From Myxococcales bacterium (lineage in GTDB: Bacteria > Myxococcota_A > Polyangia > Polyangiales > Polyangiaceae): a DNA stretch of 32,074 nt. Position 1 is the first letter of the stretch; the number at the start of each line of letters is the position of its first letter. The notes below the pieces were generated by a model. That model saw only the letters and a program-made list of their open reading frames with translations, was not told the origin of the DNA and did not search any database. The stretch is from contig JAAFHV010000092.1 in assembly GCA_013297655.1 (NCBI GenBank), positions 1-32,074 of the forward strand. The letters are read 5' to 3'. Shown in pieces: positions 9,515-17,988 of the stretch. The translations under genes were made by a program, and so were the position numbers.

Positions 9515-10066
9515 ATGTTCCTTTCCAGAATAGCGTTTGGTGCCCTCGTCGGCGCCGTCATCGGCGGCATTCGTGGCTGGATTTGGCACCGCGAAAAGCA
9601 GGAGCGCCGCGCGCGCGCCACGCGGATGGCGGCCACAGCGCTGCCCCCGATGGCGACCGTGGTCGCGCTCGCGGGCACTTCGATCGCGGGGCCGGACTGG
9701 GGTTGGGTTTGGGTCCACGCGCACGCGGAACGGTGGAAAGGGCTCGGGTACTATTATCGCGACTCTGCGCTCGGGCCATCGTTACGTATCTTCGCCGACC
9801 TGCTCCAAAATCCCGACGAGGCGACTCTACGCTCCGCGATCGCGACGGCGTTGCCCTCCGGCGGGAGCTCCGTGCGGCTCGGACCGCATCGCATCGTGAC
9901 GACGGATGGGGCGAGCGAGAACGACGCCGACGTTGCCCGCGCGACCTTTGCCGCTGGCCGCGATCCCGACGGAACGGTCGCTACGATTTTGCTGCGGGTC
10001 TCGCGCCACGAGCTCGCAATCTTCGCGCTCCCCGCACGGCCGGCGTTCGTCGACACGCTCTTTTGA
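9515..10066 (+). CDS. Unrecognised protein with N-terminal membrane segment
   Basis: A 183-residue protein from the ATG at 9515. Residues 5-22 (RIAFGALVGAVIGGIRGW) form a glycine-rich hydrophobic helix, followed by a strongly basic stretch (HREKQERRARATR). This suggests a single-pass inner-membrane anchor with the basic side in the cytoplasm. A second, weaker hydrophobic part lies at MATVVALAGTSIAG. The rest looks soluble and contains a Trp-rich segment (DWGWVWVHAHAERW). No catalytic motif or known domain is recognised. It is preceded by 190 bp of non-coding sequence. The codon bias agrees with a real gene in this frame. The earlier in-frame start at 9371 would add an Arg-rich tail and is unlikely. 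Confidence 0.62.
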   Translation: MFLSRIAFGALVGAVIGGIRGWIWHREKQERRARATRMAATALPPMATVVALAGTSIAGPDWGWVWVHAHAERWKGLGYYYRDSALGPSLRIFADLLQNPDEATLRSAIATALPSGGSSVRLGPHRIVTTDGASENDADVARATFAAGRDPDGTVATILLRVSRHELAIFALPARPAFVDTLF

Positions 10067-10117
10067 TTTCACGGCAATGGAGCTCATGACGTGCGCGCGC
10101 GAGCGAAGTACGCTCCA

Positions 10118-10468
10118 ATGATGCCGAGTCGCTCGTACGTGCTCGCGTTTTCTTTTTTGCCGCTCCTCGCGTGCCATTCGAAGAAGCTCGAAGAGGCCCA
10201 GCGCGCGCAAGCGGGGGTCGAAGTGGGCATGCTCAGCGCGGCGGCGGAGATCTCGTTCGTGACGAAGGGAACGTGCCCCGCGAGCTTGGAGCAGCTCAAA
10301 GCCGACGGCCAGCTCAGCCCGGCCTCGAAGACGACGGACCCGTGGGGCACGCCCTATTCGCTTCGATGCGATCGCGACGTGAAGATCACGAGCTTCGGCC
10401 CAGACAAGACCGAAGGCACCGCCGACGACGTCGTGAAGACAAAAAAGGACGGCGCGAAGAAGCCCTAG
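10118..10468 (+). CDS. Small lipoprotein with GspG-like C-terminal domain
   Basis: A 116-residue protein; two adjacent ATG codons (10118 and 10121) are both possible starts. The signal sequence ends in LLAC (Cys 19), a lipobox. Next comes an amphipathic helix (KKLEEAQRAQAGVEVGMLSAAAEI), then the motif DPWGTPYSLRC and TSFGPDKTEGTADDVV. This DPWG(T)PY...GPD...GTxDD pattern is the calcium-binding C-terminal region of type II secretion major pseudopilins (GspG). The prepilin peptidase site and the long N-terminal pilin helix are absent, replaced by a lipoprotein signal. It is therefore not a classical pseudopilin but a lipid-anchored protein with that domain. No other type II secretion genes are nearby. 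The last residues are Lys-rich. Confidence 0.72.
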   Translation: MMPSRSYVLAFSFLPLLACHSKKLEEAQRAQAGVEVGMLSAAAEISFVTKGTCPASLEQLKADGQLSPASKTTDPWGTPYSLRCDRDVKITSFGPDKTEGTADDVVKTKKDGAKKP

Positions 10469-10486
10469 CAGGGAGCGATGCATGCC

Positions 10487-10506
10487 AGGTCGCGCCGTCG
10501 CGACCT
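10487..10506. terminator. Possible hairpin before addB (no T-run)
   Basis: A perfect 8-bp inverted repeat AGGTCGCG / CGCGACCT with a 4-base loop lies in the 87-bp gap between the GspG-like lipoprotein gene and addB. There is no T-run on either side, so it is only a candidate for a factor-dependent terminator or a protein-binding site. Confidence 0.3.
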
Positions 10507-10555
10507 CGGAAATCGAACGGGCCCGGGGCCTGCGAGAGCGTGTAGTCTCCGCGCC

Positions 10556-13500
10556 GTGACAGCCCCCCACGAGCCGCCGCGCCTCTACACTTCGGCGTCC
10601 AACGGCGACCGCGTCGCGTTCGCGGCGAGCGTGCTCGTGGACCTCCCGAAGGACGCGAACGTCACGCTCGTCACGCCGAGCCTCGAGGCCGCCGCGCACG
10701 TGTCGCGCGTCGCGAGCCTTCAGAAGAGCGCCACGTTCGGGATCGTGCGCACCACCCTCGCCCTCGAGATCGCCTCGATCGCGCGGCCGGAGCTCGCGCG
10801 ACGAGGGCTCGTGCGCGCCTCGTCGCTCACGCTCGAGGCGGTGTGCCAGAGGCTCGCCCGCGATCCGGCAGCCGACCTCGACTATTTCGCCGAAATTGCG
10901 GCATTTCCGGGCTTTGCGCGCGCACTCGCGCGCACCTTGTCGGACCTTCGCCTCGCCGAGATTTCTCCCGCCGACACGAGCCTCGCAGACCACCGCGCCG
11001 GGAAGAGCCTCGCGAAGCTGGCCGCGTCGTTCGCCGCTGCGCTCTCGGATCTCGGTCTCGCCGACGAACGTGCCACGCTCGACGCGGCCTGCGCCGTGCT
11101 CGCCAACGCACGCGCGCCGAGGCTCGTCGTGCTCGTCGACGTGCCGATCCGCGGTGTCGCGGAAGAGATGTTCGTGCGTGCGCTCGCGGAGAGGGACTCG
11201 CTCGTGTTCGCGGTTCCTTCGTTCGACGAGGCGACCCTCGCGCGCCTCGACGCGATGGGCGCAGTGAAGGTGGAGCCTCCCGTCCCCTTCCCCCGCGGGC
11301 CGCTTCATTTGCTGAAGGAGCGGCTCCTCGGTGAGTCCGAGCACGAGCCGCCCCCGAAGGAGCTCACGAGCGCGGTCCGCATTCGCTCGGCGCCGGGCGA
11401 GAGCCGCGAATGCGTCGAAATCGCGCGAGAGATCGAGGTCTCCGCGAAGGCGGGAATACCGTTCGACCGGGTCGCGATTCTGCTTCGATCGCCCGAGATT
11501 TACGTGCCGCACGTGGTGGAGGCGCTTCGTCGCGCGCGGATCCCGGCCCACTTCGCGCGCGGGCTTCGCCTCCCCGATCCTTCCGGGCGCGCGCTCCTCG
11601 CGCTCCTCGCCTGCGCCGCAGAGGGCCTCTCCGCGCGCCGCTTCGCGGAGTACATGTCGCTCGGGGAGACGCCGCGCCGCTTCGGTGACGCACCCCCGCC
11701 GCCGAAGCCCGGCACGTTCGCCCCCTCGGACGACGAGTCCACGACGATCGCCCTCGAGCGCGTCGACGACGGCGATGGCGATGGCGACGAGGCCACGCCC
11801 GCGAGCACCGACGGAGAACCGATCGACACCGGGACCGTCGCCGCGCCCTACCGCTGGGAGCGCTTGCTCGTCGAGGCGGCCGTCATCGGAGGCAAAGATC
11901 GTTGGGAGCGACGCCTCGCCGGCCTCCTCGCGTCGATGCGGGAGAAACTTGCACTCTACACGCGTGAAGAGGATCCCCGCGCAGAGGGCGCAGCGAAGGA
12001 GATCGCGTCGCTCGAGGCGCTGCGAGGCTTCGCGCTTCCGCTCTTGGACGATCTCGCGGCCCTCGGGACCGAGACGTCGTGGCGCGGCTGGATCGTGCGG
12101 CTCTCCGCCCTCGCGACCCGCGCGCTTCGAAAACCGGAGCGTGTGCTCGCGGTGCTCTCGGAGCTCTTTCCACTCGACGACGACGCGACCCTCGGGCTCT
12201 CGGAGGTGCGCGCCGTGCTCGAGCCGCGCCTGTCCGACGTGCGTCAACCCGCGACCGGACGCCGCCTCGGCAAGGTGTTCGTCGGCGCGATCGAGGACGC
12301 ACGCGGCCTCTCCTTCGACACCGTGTTCGTCCCCGGGCTCGTGGAGAAGGCGTTCCCCAAGAAGGTCCTCGAAGATCCGCTCTTCCTCGACGCCGCGCGA
12401 AAAGCGGTGTCCCCCGCCCTCGCGACGAACGACGATCGCTCGCGCGACGAGCGACGCATGCTGCGCCTCGCCACCGGCGCCGCCGACCGCCTCGTCGTGT
12501 ACTCGTACCCACGCCTCGACGCAGACTCGGGTCGCCCGCGCACGCCTTCGTTTTACGGCCTCGAGATCTTGCGCGTGGCCACCGGCGACGTGCCTTCGTA
12601 CGAGAACCTGAAGAAGGTCGCGAACACGGCGTCGCGCGCGCGCCTCGGCTGGCCCGCGCCCGACGAGCGGGAGGACGCGATCGACGAAGCGGAGCACGAT
12701 CTCGCCGTGCTCGCCGCGCTCCTCGGCCACGACGAAGCGAAGACCGTCGGCGCCGCGCGTTATCTCCTCGGCAAAAACGAGCACCTCCGCCGCGCGCTCT
12801 ACTCGCGCGCGTACCGCTGGCGAAAAGGAAAATACGTGGCCCAGGACGGCCTCGTCGAGGTGCCCGCCGCCTCCGCCGCGCGCGCCGCCCTCGACCTCCA
12901 CTCGACGACGGCGCGAAGCTTCTCGCCGACCGCGCTCCAGAACTTCGCCGCCTGCCCGTACCGCTTCTATCTCTCTGCCCTCCTCAAGCTCTCGAAGCGA
13001 GAGGAGCCAGCGCCACTCGAAGAGATCAACCCCCTCGACCGCGGCACGTTGGTGCACGAGGCGCAGTTCGTGTTGCTCACGAAGCTCCGCGCGGAAGGCC
13101 TGCTCCCGGTGAACGCCGAGCGCCTCCCCGCCGCGGAGGCCTACCTCGAGACCGTGCTCGCGGAGGTCGCCGGGCGCCACGAAGACAGACTTTTTCCAGC
13201 GATCCCACGCGTATGGGAAGACGGCATCGCGCGTGTCACGGCCGATCTTCGCGAGTGGCTCCGGCGCATGGCCGACGATCCGGCGTGGATCCCCTCGCAC
13301 TTCGAGCTCTCGTTCGGGCTCGTCGAGCACGACGACGGGCGCGACGCGGCGAGCGTGAAGGAGCCGGTCGCCCTCGACGCGGGCATCCTCATGCGCGGCT
13401 CGATCGACCTCGTGGAGCGGCGCTCCGAGGACGGCGCGTTCCGCGCGACCGACTACAAAACGGGCAAGGTGCGCGCGACGCAGGGCTCGATCGTGAGCGG

Positions 13501-13837
13501 CGGGAAGATCCTTCAGCCCGTGCTCTATGCCCTCGCGGTGGAGAAGATCCTCGCCGGCGCGAACGTGGTCGGCGGGCGGCTCTACTACTGCACGTCGGTA
13601 GGCGACTACACCCCCATCGACGTGCCCCTCGATGGCCTCGCGCGGAGCGCCGCGAAGACGGTCGCGGACGCGGTGACGGACGCGCTCACGAAGGGCATGC
13701 TCCCGGCGTCACCAGCCGCAAAGGAATGCATTTATTGTGATTTTCGCGATGTATGCGGACCCTACGAGGAGGTCCGAACGAAGAAACGCGATCCCAAGGC
13801 GCTGCCGCTGCTCGCCGCCGTGAGGGCTCTCCCATGA
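10556..13837 (+). CDS. addB: AddB-like subunit of helicase-nuclease (PD-(D/E)XK nuclease, Fe-S)
   Basis: A 1093-residue protein from a GTG at 10556. It has the outline of AddB: an N-terminal UvrD-like region in which no complete Walker A is seen (TSASNGDRVAF stands at that place), a helicase-like middle, and a C-terminal RecB-family nuclease with TDYKTGK (about residue 966). The iron-sulfur cluster ligands are visible as Cys800 (AACPYRFY) and Cys1058, Cys1061 and Cys1067 (CIYCDFRDVC), the CX2CX5C arrangement that staples the nuclease domain. Together with AddA it would process double-strand DNA ends for RecA-dependent repair. An acidic low-complexity loop (DDGDGDGDEA) lies near residue 405. 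The stop overlaps the addA start by 4 bp (ATGA), showing translational coupling. The earlier ATG at 10478 would add an Arg-rich tail across the hairpin. Confidence 0.88.
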   Translation: MTAPHEPPRLYTSASNGDRVAFAASVLVDLPKDANVTLVTPSLEAAAHVSRVASLQKSATFGIVRTTLALEIASIARPELARRGLVRASSLTLEAVCQRLARDPAADLDYFAEIAAFPGFARALARTLSDLRLAEISPADTSLADHRAGKSLAKLAASFAAALSDLGLADERATLDAACAVLANARAPRLVVLVDVPIRGVAEEMFVRALAERDSLVFAVPSFDEATLARLDAMGAVKVEPPVPFPRGPLHLLKERLLGESEHEPPPKELTSAVRIRSAPGESRECVEIAREIEVSAKAGIPFDRVAILLRSPEIYVPHVVEALRRARIPAHFARGLRLPDPSGRALLALLACAAEGLSARRFAEYMSLGETPRRFGDAPPPPKPGTFAPSDDESTTIALERVDDGDGDGDEATPASTDGEPIDTGTVAAPYRWERLLVEAAVIGGKDRWERRLAGLLASMREKLALYTREEDPRAEGAAKEIASLEALRGFALPLLDDLAALGTETSWRGWIVRLSALATRALRKPERVLAVLSELFPLDDDATLGLSEVRAVLEPRLSDVRQPATGRRLGKVFVGAIEDARGLSFDTVFVPGLVEKAFPKKVLEDPLFLDAARKAVSPALATNDDRSRDERRMLRLATGAADRLVVYSYPRLDADSGRPRTPSFYGLEILRVATGDVPSYENLKKVANTASRARLGWPAPDEREDAIDEAEHDLAVLAALLGHDEAKTVGAARYLLGKNEHLRRALYSRAYRWRKGKYVAQDGLVEVPAASAARAALDLHSTTARSFSPTALQNFAACPYRFYLSALLKLSKREEPAPLEEINPLDRGTLVHEAQFVLLTKLRAEGLLPVNAERLPAAEAYLETVLAEVAGRHEDRLFPAIPRVWEDGIARVTADLREWLRRMADDPAWIPSHFELSFGLVEHDDGRDAASVKEPVALDAGILMRGSIDLVERRSEDGAFRATDYKTGKVRATQGSIVSGGKILQPVLYALAVEKILAGANVVGGRLYYCTSVGDYTPIDVPLDGLARSAAKTVADAVTDALTKGMLPASPAAKECIYCDFRDVCGPYEEVRTKKRDPKALPLLAAVRALP

Positions 13838-16800
13838 CCGCGACCACCACCACGAACGCGAACGCGCCGAACCCGCTCGAAGATCAAGACGCACGCACCG
13901 CGATCCGCGAGGAGCTCGACACCACGCTCGTGGTCGAGGCCTCCGCTGGCGCAGGCAAAACCACCGAGCTCATACGGCGCATCGTCGCGCTCCTCGAGTC
14001 CGGCCGCGCGAAGCTCTCCACCCTCGTCGCAGTCACGTTCACCGAGAAGGCCGCCGGCGAGATGAAGCTCCGCCTCCGGACCGCCCTCGAGCGCGCACGC
14101 CACTCGGCCCGCACCGCCACCGACCGCGACGATCCCGCCGCCACCGACCGCGCCACGCGTCTCGATCTCGCGATCCGCGAGCTCGAGGTCGCCCACATCG
14201 GCACGATCCACGCGTTCTGCGCCGACCTCTTGCGCGAGCGGCCGGTCGAAGCGCGCATCGATCCTCTCTTCGCCGTCGCGGACGACGCAGAAGCGCGGCG
14301 CCTCTTCGGCGAGGCCTTCGAGCTCTGGTTCCAGCGCGTGCTCGGCGCGCCACGCGAGAGCTACCCCGGCGCCCACCGCGTGCTCCGTCGAAAGATGCGC
14401 GACGACGGCCCGCGCGGGGCGCTCTTCGAGGCAGGCTACTCGCTCCTCGATCAACGCGACTTCGACGCGCCGTGGACGCGGCCTCCGGTCGACCGCCCGA
14501 AAGAGCTCGATCGCCTCGTGAACGAGCTCCGTGATCTCGGCGCCCTCGCCGAGCGCGCGGACGACAAACGCTCCGATCCGAACGACGGCGCGTGGCTCTA
14601 CATGTCGCTCGAGGCGGTTCGTAAGTTCGTCGCCGAGCTCGATCGCAAAGAAGCCACCCGCGGCGGCGAGCGCGACCACGACGGCCTCGAAGCCGATCTT
14701 CGCGGCCTCGCCCGCGAGCGCCTCTGGGGGTGGAAGGGCTGGGGCCGTTTCTACGAAAAGTCGACCCAGCTCCTCCGCGACGACGTGCTCGCGCGGCGCG
14801 CCCTCGTGAAGGGCTCCCTCGACGCGTACCTCACCCTCGCCGACGCCGATCTCGCGGCGTGCCTGCGCGAAGAGCTGCGCCCCCTCCTCGCCGACTACGA
14901 GCGAAAAAAAGCCGAGGCCGGCAAGCTCGACTTCCTGGACCTGCTCCTCGTCACGAAGAGCCTCCTCGACACGCGCCCGGACGTCCGTCGCGATCTACGT
15001 GCACGGTACACGCACCTCTTGATCGACGAGTTCCAGGACACGGATCCCCTCCAAGCGCACGTGCTCCTCTCCCTCGGGCGCGCGGCCGACGACGACGGCA
15101 ACGAAGGGCCCACGGTGGCGGGGAAGCTCTTCTTCGTCGGCGATCCGAAGCAGAGCATTTACCGGTTCCGCCGCGCCGACGTCGCGTTCTACGAGTCGGT
15201 GAAGCGCGATCTGGTCGCCTCGGGCGCGAAGCTCGTCCACCTCTCCACGAGCTTCCGCTCGGTGCCCGGGGTGCAGAGCCTGGTGAACGCGTCGTTCCTC
15301 GCCGCGATGATCCCGAACGCGGAGGGCTCGCAGGCGACGTACGTCCCGCTCTCGGGTGTTCGCACGAACGATCCCGAAGCGCCGCCTCCGGTGATCGCGC
15401 TGCCGGTGCCGCGCCCGTACTCGACGAAGACGGGCAAGGTCACGAACTGGTCGGTCGACGACTCGTTCCCCGACGCGGTCGGCGCGTTCGTCGATTGGCT
15501 CCTCCGCGAGAGCAAGTACACGCTCCGCGATCCGAGCGGGCGCCGCGTGAACGGGAAGCCCGCGCGCATTCCTCTCGACGCTTCGCACGTGTGCCTGCTC
15601 TTCAAGCGCTTCTCGGCCTACGGCGGCGACGTCACGCGGCCCTACGTGCGCGCGCTCGAGGCGCGTCGGATCCCGCACGTGCTCGTCGGCGGGCGCGGTT
15701 TCCACGAGCGCGAGGAGGTGCTCGCCCTTCGTAACGCCGCGAACGCCATCGAGTTTCCGTTCGACGAGCTCTCGGTCTACGCCACGTTGAAGGGCCCGCT
15801 CTTCTGCTTCGAGGACTCCGCGATCTTCGGTTACCGCACGGCGCACAAGTCACTCGACCCACGGCGCGCCGCGACGAGCTCGGCTTCGAGCGCGGCCGTC
15901 GTGCTCGACGAGCACTCCGCGAAGGTCGGCGAGGGCTTGGCGATCTTGAAGGAGCTCCACGCGAGCCGAAACCGAAGGCCTTACGCCGACACGCTCTCGG
16001 AGCTCCTCGAGCGAACGTCCGCCCACGCCGGTTTTGCGTTCTGGCCGACCGGCGAGCAAGCGCTCGCGAACGTGCTCCGGGTGCTCGACATCGCGCGACG
16101 CACCACGTTCGCGACCGGGATGCACTCGTTCCGCGGCTTCGTCGACAAGCTCATGGAAGACGCGGAGCGAGGACGCGTGGAAGAAGCGTTCGTCGTCGAG
16201 GAGGGCTCCCAGGGCGTGCGGATGATGACCGTTCATCGCGCGAAGGGGCTCGAATTTCCGATCGTCATCCTCGTCGATCCGACCGCGCGTCCTACCCACA
16301 CCGAGCCATCGCGCTACGTCTCGGCCGAAAAGCGCATCTTCGCGGCCCCCCTCTGCGGCGCGGCCCCGTACGAGCTCTCTCGCGAGCGCGAGCAGGTGCT
16401 CCGTCACGACTACGAAGAGAGCGTGCGCCTCCTCTACGTGGCGACCACCCGCGCGCGCGACGTGCTCGTCGTCCCGGTCGTCGGCGACGGTCCGCTCGAG
16501 GACAGTTGGATGGCTCCCCTCGTGCCCGCGGTGTACCCCGCGCGCCCTGGTATGCCGCTGCCGATCGCGCCGCCGGTGCCCTTCGGGAAAGACAGCGTGC
16601 TCGACCGCCCCGATCACGCGCGCGTGACGTCGACGGTGGTGCCCGGATTTCACGCGCCGCGGGCCGGCGATCACGAGATCCTCGTCTTCGATCCGAAGGT
16701 TCTCTCGCTCGGCAAGGAAGACGAAGCGGGGCTTCGCCAGCAGAAGATCCTCGCCGCCGACGAGCTCGGTCTCGGGGACGAGAGCATCGCGCGGTTCGAC

Positions 16801-17391
16801 GCCTGGGTGGCGAAGCGCGCCGCGGCGCACGAGAGCGCCTCCAAGCCGAGCGTGCGGGTCGAGACGCCCACCGAGCTGAAGGAGCGCGCGACCGAGACTG
16901 TCGCCGTCACCGTCACCCGCACCTCGACGCCGCGGGAAGGCCGGCCACACGGAAAACGCTACGGCGTGCTCGTTCACGGCCTGCTCGCCGAGGCCCCCTT
17001 CGACGGCACTCATCACGAGGCACTCCCCGCCCTCGCGCGCGGTCTCGGACGTACGCTCGGCGCGACGGACGACGAAATCGCGTTCGCCACGAAGGCGGCC
17101 GCGGTCGCGCTCGACCACCCGCTCCTCGCCACCGCGCGCGCCTCGACCGACATCCGGCGCGAGGTAGGCGTCACGCAGGTGCTCGAGAGCGAAGGAGGGA
17201 CGACCCTCGTCGAAGGCGTCATCGACCTCGCTTTCCTCGCGCCTGACGGAACGTTCACCCTCGTCGACTACAAGACGGACGTGAACGAAGCCCCGCGTCT
17301 CAAGGCCTACGAGGCTCAGCTCGCCATCTACGCGCGCGGGATCCGCGAAGCGACCGGCAAAGACGTGAGCGCGGTGCTCCTCCTCGTCTAA
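13834..17391 (+). CDS. addA: AddA-like helicase-nuclease subunit
   Basis: A 1185-residue UvrD/Rep-type superfamily 1 helicase fused to a C-terminal nuclease. Motifs in order: Walker A EASAGAGKT (about residues 35-43), AVTFTEKAAGEMKLR (motif Ia), LLIDEFQDTD (Walker B, about 396), FVGDPKQSIYRFR (motif III, about 437), MMTVHRAKGLEFPIVILVD (motif V, about 800) and LLYVATTRARD (motif VI, about 868). The RecB-like nuclease has EGVIDLAF and LVDYKTD (about 1145), then QLAIYARGI. All ATPase and nuclease residues appear present. The ATG overlaps the addB stop, so the two subunits are made together in equal amounts. The product would be a cytoplasmic motor-nuclease acting on double-strand ends in recombinational repair. 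The downstream lipoprotein gene starts 49 bp later with no clear terminator between. Confidence 0.93.
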   Translation: MTATTTTNANAPNPLEDQDARTAIREELDTTLVVEASAGAGKTTELIRRIVALLESGRAKLSTLVAVTFTEKAAGEMKLRLRTALERARHSARTATDRDDPAATDRATRLDLAIRELEVAHIGTIHAFCADLLRERPVEARIDPLFAVADDAEARRLFGEAFELWFQRVLGAPRESYPGAHRVLRRKMRDDGPRGALFEAGYSLLDQRDFDAPWTRPPVDRPKELDRLVNELRDLGALAERADDKRSDPNDGAWLYMSLEAVRKFVAELDRKEATRGGERDHDGLEADLRGLARERLWGWKGWGRFYEKSTQLLRDDVLARRALVKGSLDAYLTLADADLAACLREELRPLLADYERKKAEAGKLDFLDLLLVTKSLLDTRPDVRRDLRARYTHLLIDEFQDTDPLQAHVLLSLGRAADDDGNEGPTVAGKLFFVGDPKQSIYRFRRADVAFYESVKRDLVASGAKLVHLSTSFRSVPGVQSLVNASFLAAMIPNAEGSQATYVPLSGVRTNDPEAPPPVIALPVPRPYSTKTGKVTNWSVDDSFPDAVGAFVDWLLRESKYTLRDPSGRRVNGKPARIPLDASHVCLLFKRFSAYGGDVTRPYVRALEARRIPHVLVGGRGFHEREEVLALRNAANAIEFPFDELSVYATLKGPLFCFEDSAIFGYRTAHKSLDPRRAATSSASSAAVVLDEHSAKVGEGLAILKELHASRNRRPYADTLSELLERTSAHAGFAFWPTGEQALANVLRVLDIARRTTFATGMHSFRGFVDKLMEDAERGRVEEAFVVEEGSQGVRMMTVHRAKGLEFPIVILVDPTARPTHTEPSRYVSAEKRIFAAPLCGAAPYELSREREQVLRHDYEESVRLLYVATTRARDVLVVPVVGDGPLEDSWMAPLVPAVYPARPGMPLPIAPPVPFGKDSVLDRPDHARVTSTVVPGFHAPRAGDHEILVFDPKVLSLGKEDEAGLRQQKILAADELGLGDESIARFDAWVAKRAAAHESASKPSVRVETPTELKERATETVAVTVTRTSTPREGRPHGKRYGVLVHGLLAEAPFDGTHHEALPALARGLGRTLGATDDEIAFATKAAAVALDHPLLATARASTDIRREVGVTQVLESEGGTTLVEGVIDLAFLAPDGTFTLVDYKTDVNEAPRLKAYEAQLAIYARGIREATGKDVSAVLLLV

Positions 17392-17440
17392 CCTTGCGAA
17401 AGCTTCGGAGATCTTGCGGCCGATTCGGAGGACGAGCACG

Positions 17441-17911
17441 ATGGAAACCATGAGAACGGCTTGGCTTTGTGGTCTCCTTTCGCTCTCGCTCGTCGGTTCG
17501 CTCTTCGTCGCCTGCGACAGCACCGACACCACCTCCGACGCGGGCGTCGACGACGCGGGCGATCCCGGCTGTTGCCCCGACGTGCAGACGGGGTGCACCT
17601 TGCGCCGCTACGGCAAAAAACAGGGCCCCGGCGACACGTGCATCGTCGGCTTCGACGGCATCGTCCCCGATCCGAGCGCGCCGGGGTGGACCCGTGCGAC
17701 GAGCAGCGACGGGTGCCCGGCGTGGGTGCCGCCAAAGAACGTCCCGCTCCTCGTATGCGGCATGCGGCCACCGGAGGACTCGGGTTACATCGACGCTCCA
17801 GAGGACGACGCCGCGACGGGCCGCGACGCGAGTGACGGCGGTGACGGCAGCGGCGGTGACGGTGGTGACAGTGGCGACGCCGCGAGCGCCGACGCGTCCG
17901 ACGCTGGCTGA
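17441..17911 (+). CDS. Small Cys-containing lipoprotein with acidic low-complexity tail
   Basis: A 156-residue protein. The start at 17441 is chosen because GGAGGA lies eight bases before it. The signal peptide ends in LFVAC (Cys 25). A short linker (STDTTSDAGVDDAGDPG) leads to a compact region of about 75 residues with six Cys (CCPDVQTGC, DTC, DGC, LLVC), which could be a disulfide-held domain outside the cytoplasm. The last 40 residues are nearly all Asp, Gly, Ser and Ala. No family is recognised. It follows addA by 49 bp and precedes the M3 peptidase by 77 bp on the same strand; it may be cotranscribed with either, but its function need not be linked to DNA repair. Confidence 0.75.
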   Translation: METMRTAWLCGLLSLSLVGSLFVACDSTDTTSDAGVDDAGDPGCCPDVQTGCTLRRYGKKQGPGDTCIVGFDGIVPDPSAPGWTRATSSDGCPAWVPPKNVPLLVCGMRPPEDSGYIDAPEDDAATGRDASDGGDGSGGDGGDSGDAASADASDAG

Positions 17912-17988
17912 CGCGAAAGCGACCTCGGCCACGGTCGGCGACCAACTTTGCGGGCGAAATTCGGCGCGACTTGCCTATGCTGCGCCGC

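Noticed and set aside
9439-9531. A short plus-strand frame (about 30 codons) before the gene at 9515
   Set aside because: No good ribosome-binding site, and it overlaps the start of the next gene out of frame.
9827-13330. A minus-strand open frame of over 1100 codons opposite addB
   Set aside because: It is Arg/Glu/His-rich, without any domain motif, and lies opposite a gene with clear nuclease and Fe-S motifs. High G/C at third positions removes stop codons from the opposite strand.
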